In this document: positions 31,267-38,277 of the stretch, one piece after another
How the letters are laid out: every line of letters begins with the position of its first letter
Position numbering within the stretch: position 1 is the stretch's first letter
DNA from: a virus
DNA length: 38,277 nt
IMG/VR virus record: IMGVR_UViG_3300035703_000206
Coordinates: 1-38,277 of that record
Direction: 5' to 3' (one strand)
Made by a program: the position numbers and the translations under genes
The notes under the pieces: generated by a model
Databases searched by the model: none
The model's input: the letters and a program-made list of their open reading frames with translations, nothing else
Told to the model about the DNA's origin: nothing

Positions 31267-34200
31267 TTACGCGCCTTTCAATCCATATGAATTACTAGCA
31301 GATCTGTTTATGTTTTTTACTATTTTAGATGTAACGCTATCACCATCCATATTAACAGATATTTTACCCGAATTAAGATCTTCTCTTAATCCTTTAATTT
31401 CCATTAGCAACATTTCATTTGTTTCCCGTATTGCTTGCTCTAGTATAGAATTTTTATCTATTTCCTCTTGACCTGTTTGTGTTTGTTGCACATTTTCACT
31501 TGGGGTTGCAAATAATTTTAATGCGATCATTGCAGGTGCAGCCAAAATACTTGCAAACGAAAGTTTTGACAAATTTGAAGCTAACCTAGATATTGATTCA
31601 GACAATAAATCTATGCTTTCCACAGAAGATGCAAGTTGTTGAATTGATTGTGATATAATAGGTAATGATTGTGATAGCATATTGCTTGCATTAGCTGCTC
31701 TTTCTAATCCAAAACCAAACAACATAAATGCACTACCCAGTAATATTAAAATTGGTAAAATTGTAGCTAATACAGATATCGCACCGATGGATGCCATCAT
31801 ACCAGTTGCTGCCATTATAGAGCCCATACCAATTTGATACATAGATGTACCAATTAAAGATAGATTTTCACCATTAACAGATGCTAATGCTAATAAATTT
31901 TGCGCAAAGATTGGTAATACAGAATTTAAAATCATTATACTACCAACACCTAACATTATGGTAGGTAGCATCAATCCTAATGCTGATATAGAACCACCAA
32001 GTGCGACTAGCCCAATTCCCAAATTAATAAAGCCAGATGCATCTATAGATGATAACTTTACTAATCCATCAGTTACACTTTGTATTATTTGAGGTATGGT
32101 GCTAAACATTTTTGTTATTGTATTCGCAAATATTTCTATCATTGGTGTTATATACGATAGCGCATATCCAAATGGAATTAAAGCTAAACTCAAAATAACA
32201 ATTGCAGATGAACCTGAAATTATAAGAGGTGATACCATACCTATTAATGCGGCTGTTCCTGCAAACGCCGCTAATGATATTGCGGTTGTTAACAATATAT
32301 TTGGATCAACTGATTTAAGTTGTGATAGCGCAAATGTAAATGGTATTAGAGATAAACCTATTAAAGTGATACCCAATGCACCCATTGCAATTAATGGGAA
32401 AGCTGCTCCTATTGCAGCAGCCGCAATTCCAAGAATAACAAAGGAACCTACCGTTGCAAGTATTACACCAGCGTCAACACCCTGTAATAAAGATAAGGCA
32501 AACGTGAATGGTATTAATGCGGCACCTATTAATGCAAGACCTATTGCACCTTTAAATATAGATGGACTACCCATAGTAGTCAAACCAGCAGATAGTGCAG
32601 ATAAACCAGCACCCAACGGGGCACCAAGTAAGGCTATTATTCCCATACCAATTGCACCTAGTGTCATAATACTAAATCCAATACCAGTTGCTACTAAATT
32701 TGCTGCGCCAAATGAAACTTTACCAGTTCCCATTGCCGTTAATCCAATTGCCATTGATGCCAACCCAACCCCTATTTTAGAAATATCAATTTTGGACAAG
32801 AAAAATATAGCTGGTATAGCAGGTAGCATAGCTACAAAACCCAATGCAGTTGGTATTAAATTAAGGGCACCAAATAAAACTTTACCAGTTCCCATTGATG
32901 ATAGACCATTTGATAGATCTGTTAATTTGCTCCCCATCTGCGGTTTTTTCATTTTGGTATCTGCCATATCCACTTTTTTGGCTTTTTCTGTCACAGAGTC
33001 TGTTAAATCGCTAGCAGCTTTAACACCACCACCAAACATTTTTGCAATACCAGAACCAATGGCTTTGAATGGCATTGCTAACCAAGTCAGCATTTTTTTA
33101 ATAATACCAGCCAAATTCACACCCATTGCTGATAGTCCCATATTTATCTGCCCAAGCTGAACTAAAAATCCACCAGCACCCTGTAGAATAGTTCCAGCGA
33201 GTGTATTACCAAATGCAGTTAATGACTCTGTTAATGTGCTCCATTTTTCTTGGAAAAATCCAACGTCTTCACCCATTTTACTTTGTTGCTCTGCCATTTT
33301 TTGAAACTCACCAACGGACACGCCTAATAACTCGGCAGTTTGTTTCTTTTGGTAATAGTCCATTTTATTAAATGCTTCAATGCCACCTAATTGATTTAAT
33401 GTCTCACCTATAGATTCTTCAATCTTACCCTCATATGCTAATTGTCTTGCTCGGTTTAAATTTATATTCTTACCTAACATAGCAGATAATTCAAGTTCGT
33501 CTGTTATAGAATTTTCAAAATCTAATAATTTATCTGTTATACCAGTTAGGGTGTCCATTTCTGTGCCCAATTTAGCAGCATATACTGCGGCTTCTGCTAT
33601 ATTTTTACCACCATCCTTGCCGTACAATGCAAACGCTTCTGTGCTTTTTGCTAAATCTTTCATTACTTTAGATGGAACAACACCTGCCATTTTTGCAGTT
33701 TGTTGGGTTGATTTTATCATATCGGCTGCTATGTCAGTTGAACTATTATTTAACATTGAAAAGCTCTTTGTTAAATCAATAGCTTCGTCACCGGAAATAC
33801 CTAAATTTGTGGCCATTAAATTTGTTTGGAGTTGCAATCCAAACGAAGCCTTTTCCATACTACCAAATTTTTCAGCTAACCCAGTTGCGATAGCATCAGC
33901 ATCTTTAAACGCTAGCCCCAACCCAAGTGCAGATAATTGCATCTCACCTGTATCTAATAAAGATAAACCTAAACTTTGGTTCATTTCACCAAGTTTATTT
34001 ACAACGGTTCCAAGTCCAATTAATGTACCAGAAATAAACCCACGTATTCCACTAAATAAAGTTCCAATTGTGTTTAATACCCCACCTATAGAATCTTTTA
34101 TCCCATCATATACGTCAATTTGAGATTCTAACCTATCTTTTTGATCTTCTGTTAGATTTGATATACGCGCAGCTTCTGCTTTTTGATTTTCCAATGATTG

Positions 34201-35025
34201 TAGTATATCATCGGAAACTATGCCATATGATTTTAATGCAGATAAACTATCTTCTAAATTAAGTAACATCCTTTCTCTAGCGACACTATCTTCTTTTGAC
34301 AATTCTGACAATTCCCTTGAGATATCATTTATATCGGACATTAACTTAAAGACCTCTTCATCAACAAATGCAGGACCAGCTTGCATAGATGAAATATCAC
34401 CCATAGTTGTTTGTATATCTTTTAAATTATTAGAGTAGTCATTTGAATTTTTAATTAAATCGCCAAATGATACCAACTCGCCTTGTAATTGAGATAGTAT
34501 TAAATCTCTATCTTGTCGCTTTGTTGCATTTGATAGATCGTCTTGTAATTGTAAAATTCTAGATGCTTGATCATATCTTTGTCTTTCTTCATCGTTAGCA
34601 TCTTCTAATTGAGTCGTAATGTCACCATACTTACCAAGTGAGTTTGTTATATTGGATTGTATTTTTTCTGTACTATCCAATATAGATGAATTTATGCTTA
34701 AATAATCGGTCTGTGCTTTGACTATTTTTTCAGTATCTCTTTTAAATCCTAATTGTATTCCACTTAAACTTTTTAAACTATCTTGCTGATCGATTATTAA
34801 ATCTGCAGATTCACTTAATGTATTAGAAATATCAGCTGTTTGATTTTTAAAATTCTTTATTTCTTCATTTAAATTTTTATATATTTCTAGTTGAGATCTA
34901 TACGCTTTAGTTTGCTTAATATCATCCTGTTCGCTTTTGGTTTTACCTTGAGCTAATAGAGTCTCTAAAATCTGACTTTGGATTTTAGCGCGTTCTTTTA
35001 AATCTTTTAAACTTTCGTCAGCCAT
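31267..35025 (-). CDS. Tail tape measure protein
   Basis: 1252 residues, the longest gene. The first 310 residues are coiled coil (ERAKIQSQILETLLAQGKTK onwards). About 320-620 carry the tape-measure-type globular region with GLGLAFKDADAIATGLAEKF, QTAKMAGVVPSKVMKDLAKS and AELLGVSVGEFQKMAEQQSK. The next 500 residues are a series of Gly/Ala/Ile/Leu-rich hydrophobic repeats (for example IGLALIGAALIPFTFALSLL and its near copy at about 900). The C-terminus is helical and polar. The length would set a tail near 190 nm at 1.5 A per residue. It sits between assembly and baseplate genes as expected. Confidence 0.92.
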   Translation of the reverse strand: MADESLKDLKERAKIQSQILETLLAQGKTKSEQDDIKQTKAYRSQLEIYKNLNEEIKNFKNQTADISNTLSESADLIIDQQDSLKSLSGIQLGFKRDTEKIVKAQTDYLSINSSILDSTEKIQSNITNSLGKYGDITTQLEDANDEERQRYDQASRILQLQDDLSNATKRQDRDLILSQLQGELVSFGDLIKNSNDYSNNLKDIQTTMGDISSMQAGPAFVDEEVFKLMSDINDISRELSELSKEDSVARERMLLNLEDSLSALKSYGIVSDDILQSLENQKAEAARISNLTEDQKDRLESQIDVYDGIKDSIGGVLNTIGTLFSGIRGFISGTLIGLGTVVNKLGEMNQSLGLSLLDTGEMQLSALGLGLAFKDADAIATGLAEKFGSMEKASFGLQLQTNLMATNLGISGDEAIDLTKSFSMLNNSSTDIAADMIKSTQQTAKMAGVVPSKVMKDLAKSTEAFALYGKDGGKNIAEAAVYAAKLGTEMDTLTGITDKLLDFENSITDELELSAMLGKNINLNRARQLAYEGKIEESIGETLNQLGGIEAFNKMDYYQKKQTAELLGVSVGEFQKMAEQQSKMGEDVGFFQEKWSTLTESLTAFGNTLAGTILQGAGGFLVQLGQINMGLSAMGVNLAGIIKKMLTWLAMPFKAIGSGIAKMFGGGVKAASDLTDSVTEKAKKVDMADTKMKKPQMGSKLTDLSNGLSSMGTGKVLFGALNLIPTALGFVAMLPAIPAIFFLSKIDISKIGVGLASMAIGLTAMGTGKVSFGAANLVATGIGFSIMTLGAIGMGIIALLGAPLGAGLSALSAGLTTMGSPSIFKGAIGLALIGAALIPFTFALSLLQGVDAGVILATVGSFVILGIAAAAIGAAFPLIAMGALGITLIGLSLIPFTFALSQLKSVDPNILLTTAISLAAFAGTAALIGMVSPLIISGSSAIVILSLALIPFGYALSYITPMIEIFANTITKMFSTIPQIIQSVTDGLVKLSSIDASGFINLGIGLVALGGSISALGLMLPTIMLGVGSIMILNSVLPIFAQNLLALASVNGENLSLIGTSMYQIGMGSIMAATGMMASIGAISVLATILPILILLGSAFMLFGFGLERAANASNMLSQSLPIISQSIQQLASSVESIDLLSESISRLASNLSKLSFASILAAPAMIALKLFATPSENVQQTQTGQEEIDKNSILEQAIRETNEMLLMEIKGLREDLNSGKISVNMDGDSVTSKIVKNINRSASNSYGLKGA

Positions 35026-35045
35026 TGTTTTTATTTACAATTAAT

Positions 35046-35429
35046 TTATAAAAATCGTTTTAAGTCGTTTTCAACTTGATTTGCTAAATCATCTAATTCT
35101 TTTTTTCTTTGCTCTAAATCTTTTATTTTTTTAACAACAGATCTGACCTTCTCGGCATCTGGATCTTCTTTTACATTATTCAATGCTCTTTTTATTGTGT
35201 TCTGTGTTAAACCATCGAAAAACGCATCACTATATTTTGTTAAAAAATCGGTAATACCCTCACCTATTAAATTATAGTTGGTATAGCCCTCATTCCACCC
35301 GAGTTTCCAATTCTTGGATTTGGAATCATTAGATTCATTAAATGGATTTAATTTTTTACTTTTACCAGATACACCACACTTGTATCCCATTTTATAAGCT
35401 AGCTCATTTAATTTATTTTTAGTTTTCAT
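35046..35429 (-). CDS. RMF-like motif plus coiled coil, 127 aa
   Basis: The first 55 residues contain AYKMGYKCGVSGKSKKLNPF and NWKLGWNEGYTNYN, close in pattern to ribosome modulation factor (GYxAGxxGKSxxxxPF...WxxGWxxG). After it come a short globular part (GEGITDFLTKYSDAFFDGLT) and a charged coiled coil (VVKKIKDLEQRKKELDDLAN). It lies 20 nt upstream of the tape measure start, a usual place for a chaperone. Ribosome binding is only suggested by the motif; small phage tail proteins sometimes share it. Confidence 0.6.
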   Translation of the reverse strand: MKTKNKLNELAYKMGYKCGVSGKSKKLNPFNESNDSKSKNWKLGWNEGYTNYNLIGEGITDFLTKYSDAFFDGLTQNTIKRALNNVKEDPDAEKVRSVVKKIKDLEQRKKELDDLANQVENDLKRFL

Positions 35430-35470
35430 TTCATCCCCAACTAAATCATTATTAATAAATATCTATAAAT

Positions 35471-35512
35471 AAAAAAAGTAAGGTAAAGACGCTAACGCCT
35501 AAACCTTACTTT
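35471..35512 (-). terminator. Rho-independent terminator at the end of the gp26-like unit
   Basis: A perfect 10-bp stem AAAGTAAGGT/ACCTTACTTT (35475-35484 with 35503-35512), with a smaller inner stem, ends in a seven-T run on the minus strand. The stop codon of the gp26 extension frame (TAG at 35494-35492) lies in its loop. Confidence 0.9.
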
Positions 35513-35704
35513 GGAAGATGATGATTTCTGTTTAGATTCTACTTTTTTATACTCGTCTCTCTCTTTTTTCTTTAATTCTACAAGTTGTTTGTAGTAAAAT
35601 CTACGCCAGTGTATCGGCATCCTATAAACATCATACCAAGTGAATCCATTACCAAATTGACAAAGTTCCCAAATTTGCGTATGAAGTTGGATGCTATAAT
35701 CAGA
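35492..35704 (-). CDS. Probable +1-frame C-terminal extension of the gp26-like protein
   Basis: Directly after the gp26-like stop, the +1 frame stays open for 70 codons to TAG 35494-35492, in good protein: SDYSIQLHTQIWELCQFGNG, FTWYDVYRMPIHWRRFYYKQ, then a Lys/Glu coiled coil and SSSSKVRFRR. This is like the end of phage gp26/gp51-type baseplate proteins. It has no ATG, GTG or TTG start between the in-frame TGA at about 35745 and this stretch. It is therefore best explained as a frameshifted continuation, or else as a sequencing or real indel. Confidence 0.6.
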   Translation of the reverse strand, partial: SDYSIQLHTQIWELCQFGNGFTWYDVYRMPIHWRRFYYKQLVELKKKERDEYKKVESKQKSSSSKVRFRR

Positions 35705-36545
35705 GGGAAGGGTAAAAAAACTCGATGCCGAATGGTATCGACATCACCTCCGTTTCTCCACTTAATTCGGACTCAAATACAAATGTTAAATCTAAATCAG
35801 GTGATATTTCTTTGACGTGATTTCTAAATGCTCTGTTATCACGCGCTAAAAATTCATTGACAATCCACTTATTAATATAGGATCGATCGTCATTACCATC
35901 AATAGATAATATCATATGACGAAGTCTAGTTGTCACATCTTGCGATCCAACTAAATCACCTTTAATCTTACCTTTGAGTCTTTCCATTGCTTGAACTTCC
36001 GCTGATATATTAATTTCATCTCCGTGAGTTAATAGCTTAAATTCTATAACTCGTTTGCTTATTGGTAATTCAAACTTATATCTATTATTTGGATTTAGTA
36101 GTGATTCATTCACTTCTTTTATTTGGATTTTAGATAAATCAATTGTTACATCTTGCTTTTCACCAGAAAATGGATCAGTAACTGATACTTGATAATCTGC
36201 CCCATAACCCAATATTCGTGTTGCTAATAAAATTGCGTTTTTGTCCCCAATTAATATATCATTTATATTCACATTATCTACCACAATTGATTCAAACAGC
36301 TTGTCCAATACCACGCCCTTTTTAATTAAATTCTGTGACGCTAAAATATCTTCTTCTTTTGCTGTCATATATTTGATATATAACTGACCTTTAGATAGTG
36401 GGTTATTCGCTGGGTAGCATTTACCTTTAGATGGTAGGTCAATTAATTCAGTTGGAAAGTCAAATTGTTTATTTGTATTTTGATTTTCTGTTGTGTTTTC
36501 AGTTATTACGTTTAATCTTTGTTTTGCTAATTTATTATCTTCCAT
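35700..36545 (-). CDS. Baseplate protein, T4 gp26-like
   Basis: 281 residues in the zero frame. The opening FPTELIDLPSKGKCYPANNPLSKG and KYMTAKEEDILASQNLIKKG, then ILIGDKNAILLATRILGYGA and VTDPFSGEKQDVTIDLSKIQ are the T4 baseplate family signature (PF12322, seen also in marine phages). The C-terminal LDLTFVFESELSGETEVMSI and PFGIEFFYPS end at TGA, with protein-like sequence continuing in the +1 frame. It has an ATATACTTATAT element 25 nt before the ATG. It likely helps assemble the hub or tape-measure initiation complex. Note that a frameshift could make two forms in a set ratio. Confidence 0.85.
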   Translation of the reverse strand: MEDNKLAKQRLNVITENTTENQNTNKQFDFPTELIDLPSKGKCYPANNPLSKGQLYIKYMTAKEEDILASQNLIKKGVVLDKLFESIVVDNVNINDILIGDKNAILLATRILGYGADYQVSVTDPFSGEKQDVTIDLSKIQIKEVNESLLNPNNRYKFELPISKRVIEFKLLTHGDEINISAEVQAMERLKGKIKGDLVGSQDVTTRLRHMILSIDGNDDRSYINKWIVNEFLARDNRAFRNHVKEISPDLDLTFVFESELSGETEVMSIPFGIEFFYPSL

Positions 36546-36570
36546 AGTCAGTAACCATTTAGTTTGTTGT

Positions 36571-36582
36571 ATATAAGTATAT
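36571..36582 (-). promoter_or_regulatory. Candidate promoter element before the gp26-like gene
   Basis: An exact ATATACTTATAT 12-mer ends 25 nt before the ATG at 36545, just after the terminator at 36598-36632. This is a natural place for a promoter. The same 12-mer occurs before two other genes. Confidence 0.4.
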
Positions 36583-36597
36583 ATTTTTTGTATTTTA

Positions 36598-36632
36598 AAT
36601 AAAAAAAGCTCAATTCAATGGAACCGAGCTTT
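36598..36632 (-). terminator. Rho-independent terminator after tube and small genes
   Basis: Stem AAAGCTC/GAGCTTT (36605-36611 with 36626-36632) with partial inner pairing, followed on the minus strand by a run of seven Ts and ATTT. It lies 22 nt past the small gene's stop. Confidence 0.85.
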
Positions 36633-36653
36633 AAAAATCAAAAGTAATGTGAA

Positions 36654-36866
36654 TTACATTCGTTTTTTTATTTTGGATAATCCCATCATTAGTTTATCCA
36701 CTGATCTTGTATCCGTGAATCTAATGACCATATCTTTTTCATCAAATATGCCAACACTATTATCATCTAACAGTCTAACACTTACATAGGGATTGACTAC
36801 AAAAGATAAATTTTCATTTAATTCTTTTCTAATCATTTCTTTTAATTGCAATTTTGTAATTTTCAT
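36654..36866 (-). CDS. Small phage protein, 70 aa
   Basis: I choose ATG 36866 (MKITKLQLKEMIRKELNENL) because AAAGGA lies 7 nt upstream; a longer frame would overlap the tube gene. The ITKLQLKEMIRKEL opening resembles a helix that recurs at the N-terminus of many phage structural proteins. A beta domain follows (VSVRLLDDNSVGIFDEKDMVI). It sits between tube and gp26-like genes, so a virion role is plausible. Confidence 0.6.
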   Translation of the reverse strand: MKITKLQLKEMIRKELNENLSFVVNPYVSVRLLDDNSVGIFDEKDMVIRFTDTRSVDKLMMGLSKIKKRM

Positions 36867-36883
36867 TTTAATTCCTTTATTTA

Positions 36884-37372
36884 TTAGAATTCTAAGATAC
36901 AATAATCCATAGATAGTGTTAATTCAATGGTAGCCGGATCATCGGTTGCCCAATCCAAACTACCGAAGTTTGCACTACTAATAAATGCACCTTTAATTTT
37001 CCATTGTTCAATCTTATCACCAACAGGACCTAACATATAAATGTCTAAATCTTTTTTGTAGAAATCAGCATATCCATCACGACCAGTTATAGATTCGTGG
37101 GACAATCTAACCCACTCCATAACAGCCTGTGCACCAGATGGTACGATTGGATCGTGTAAAGTAATTGTAATATCTTGCCACTCACCTTTACCTTTTAATT
37201 TTCTTTTGACGTTTATGTGATCTAATGTAGTTACATTAAATTGTAAGGTTGGACGACTTGCAGCTTTAATAAGATATGATGGAATACCTTCGATTTCCAT
37301 TATATAAAGGTTTTGCCTTTTTGGTTCAAAGTTAGTATAAAACATTTCACTAAATTCAAGTACCTCTGCCAT
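36884..37372 (-). CDS. Tail tube protein, T4 gp19-like
   Basis: 162 residues, the usual size. It carries NFEPKRQNLYIMEIEGIPSY, ASRPTLQFNVTTLDHINVKR, GEWQDITITLHDPIVPSGAQ and ESITGRDGYADFYKKDLDIY, with IKGAFISSANFGSLDWATDD at the end: the beta-sandwich tube protein pattern of contractile tails. It has a good AAGGAG upstream. It follows the sheath gene, as in T4 and marine myoviruses, and forms the inner tail tube. Confidence 0.92.
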   Translation of the reverse strand: MAEVLEFSEMFYTNFEPKRQNLYIMEIEGIPSYLIKAASRPTLQFNVTTLDHINVKRKLKGKGEWQDITITLHDPIVPSGAQAVMEWVRLSHESITGRDGYADFYKKDLDIYMLGPVGDKIEQWKIKGAFISSANFGSLDWATDDPATIELTLSMDYCILEF

Positions 37373-37544
37373 TTTACATCTCCTTGTTATGTATTATATA
37401 AATATAATATTTTTGTTTTTATCTATTTTTATTAATTTTGTTTTGTAACTATGCTGCAATTTGTCTATGACAGCTGAAACTTTTATTATTCCATTCACTA
37501 TTAATAAGTATAATATGATAAAAAAAATATAAATTATTACGTAT

Positions 37545-37582
37545 TAATTAAAAAGGGATATTCCGTTAAGAATACCCCTTTT
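37545..37582 (-). terminator. Terminator after the tail sheath gene
   Basis: Stem AAAAGGGATATTC/GAATACCCCTTTT (one mismatched pair), a six-base loop and a TTTTAATTAA tail on the minus strand. It separates the sheath from the tube gene. The rest of the 37373-37597 gap has no convincing gene; a 34-codon GTG frame there was rejected. Confidence 0.8.
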
Positions 37583-37597
37583 ATTATTGCTTATCTA

Positions 37598-38277
37598 TTA
37601 GTCACCAAACGAAGCACCTGTCGGTAGAATGTTGAAGTCTAATATAATGAATTCAGCGGCTTTTGCTGGTTGGAGGTAAATTGCACCTCTCAATTCATTT
37701 CTATCTATAACATCAGGCGTGTTATTTGTTTCATCCATAACAACTCTAAATGCGTATAGACCTTGACGTTGCTGTACTGCTTCTAAATATGGATTAACCG
37801 TATTTAAGAATCTATTACGTGTTACTGAAGTGTTTTGATCAAACAACAAGTATCTTGCAGTTGAAGCAAAGAACTTTTTAACTGTAATCAGTAATCTTCT
37901 AACATTAATTCTGTCCAATGCCGAGGCACGCTCTTGTAAGGTTTTTTGACCCCATACACAAATTCCTTGTCCAGGAAATACTGCAATTGGATTAACTTTA
38001 CCTTCATATAGAACATCTCTTTCGGCATGTGTCAATCTGTTTAGAACTTGAACAGCCCCAACCAAACCACCTCGGTTCAAACCAGCAGGTGCAAACCATT
38101 CAGCTGAAACTCTGTCGTTTGCCGCATAAACTGCAGGTAATAATACAGATGGCGGAACGGATGTTAGTTTATTTGTATTTCTATCAATAGTTTTAACCCA
38201 CGGATAGTATGATCCAACATAGGAAGAATCAACTGCGGATGCTTGATCTACCGCTGTGCTAATTACTGCATTTGCGG
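37598..38277 (-). CDS. Tail sheath protein, C-terminal part
   Basis: The open frame runs to the window end with no stop, so the first part is outside. It reads VDSSYVGSYYPWVKTIDRNTN, VPPSVLLPAVYAANDRVSAEW, FAPAGLNRGGLVGAVQVL, NPIAVFPGQGICVWGQKTLQ, INVRRLLITVKKFFASTARY and LRGAIYLQPAKAAEFIILDFNI. This is the conserved C-terminal half of the contractile sheath family (gp18, phage_sheath_1). The sheath contracts to drive the tube into the host. It ends FPTGASFGD-like (LPTGASFGD) and has its own terminator. Confidence 0.95.
   Translation of the reverse strand, partial: ANAVISTAVDQASAVDSSYVGSYYPWVKTIDRNTNKLTSVPPSVLLPAVYAANDRVSAEWFAPAGLNRGGLVGAVQVLNRLTHAERDVLYEGKVNPIAVFPGQGICVWGQKTLQERASALDRINVRRLLITVKKFFASTARYLLFDQNTSVTRNRFLNTVNPYLEAVQQRQGLYAFRVVMDETNNTPDVIDRNELRGAIYLQPAKAAEFIILDFNILPTGASFGD

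Noticed and set aside
32096-33160. A 354-codon open frame on the plus strand
   Set aside because: It is antisense to the tape measure gene, with Pro/Ile/Ala-rich low-complexity translation that mirrors the hydrophobic repeats opposite. No ribosome site. The same applies to plus-strand frames at 27557-28123, 30456-30896 and 33551-34123.
35711-35720. Classic -1 frameshift on the TTTTTTT run at the end of the gp26-like gene
   Set aside because: The protein-like continuation is in the +1 frame, not the -1 frame. The run may still help slippage (a -2 shift is formally equal), so only the simple -1 model is dropped.
37391-37493. A 34-codon GTG frame between the sheath and tube genes
   Set aside because: No Shine-Dalgarno, Lys/Ile/Asn-rich composition expected by chance in A/T-rich DNA, and it overlaps the probable tube promoter region.

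Overview
The window is part of the genome of a large, AT-rich, contractile-tailed (myovirus-type) bacteriophage. Every gene I can support, and the single tRNA, lies on the minus strand, so transcription runs from high to low coordinates. The host is probably in the Bacteroidota. This is an inference from a DUF4494-type protein, lipoproteins with short Ser/Thr/acidic linkers, the base composition and mixed Shine-Dalgarno use. The virus is T4-like in gene content (gp18, gp19, gp26, gp53, gp32, UvsX, gp41, RNase H and RNA ligase types), but its DNA polymerase is of family A.

Layout from right to left, which is roughly transcription order. 38277-26209 is the tail module: sheath (cut by the window end), tube, a gp26-like baseplate protein that seems to continue in the +1 frame, an RMF-like small protein, a 1252-residue tape measure, and baseplate, LysM and hub proteins. 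26178-22882 holds a short family A polymerase with a degenerate exonuclease region, several phage hypotheticals, an L,D-transpeptidase-like protein and a DUF1599-like protein. 22772-16352 is the replication and recombination block: gp32-like SSB, a fractured UvsX/RecA gene, a 5'-3' exonuclease (RNase H type) and a DnaB/gp41-type helicase. 16291-9683 carries small genes, a DUF4494 protein, an HNH-like protein, a zeta-like P-loop kinase, a HAD 3'-phosphatase, tRNA-Arg(UCU), two lipoproteins, a glycosidase-like TIM-barrel protein and a polynucleotide-kinase-like protein. 8688-1 has two metallophosphoesterases around an RNA ligase, then PhoH, Hsp20, a membrane protein with EF-hand-like loops, and a UvsE-type UV endonuclease.

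The standout is the recombinase at 18782-21933. One RecA-fold protein is interrupted three times. A 137-residue mini-intein sits inside the Walker A P-loop. An atypically split intein (32-residue N half, 121-residue C half, on two cistrons sharing ATGA) sits at the conserved PW|TTSGG site. A group I intron of 1167 nt follows 15 nt later and encodes a Vsr-like (EDxHD-type) homing endonuclease. Removing all three reconstructs a continuous 371-residue recombinase reading GLEQ-SGKS, DPW-TTSGG and TTSGG-KALAFHSS. One active protein would need cis protein splicing, RNA splicing and trans protein splicing.

Other points worth attention: a probable +1 frameshift extending the gp26-like protein; four perfect 7-nt repeats plus two hairpins in the gene 32 leader, resembling an autoregulatory operator; a dispersed RNA-repair set (ligase, separate kinase and phosphatase, two phosphoesterases, tRNA); and an exact 12-mer, ATATACTTATAT, before three genes including the intron endonuclease. 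All motif and family calls are by eye from the sequence; no database search was possible.
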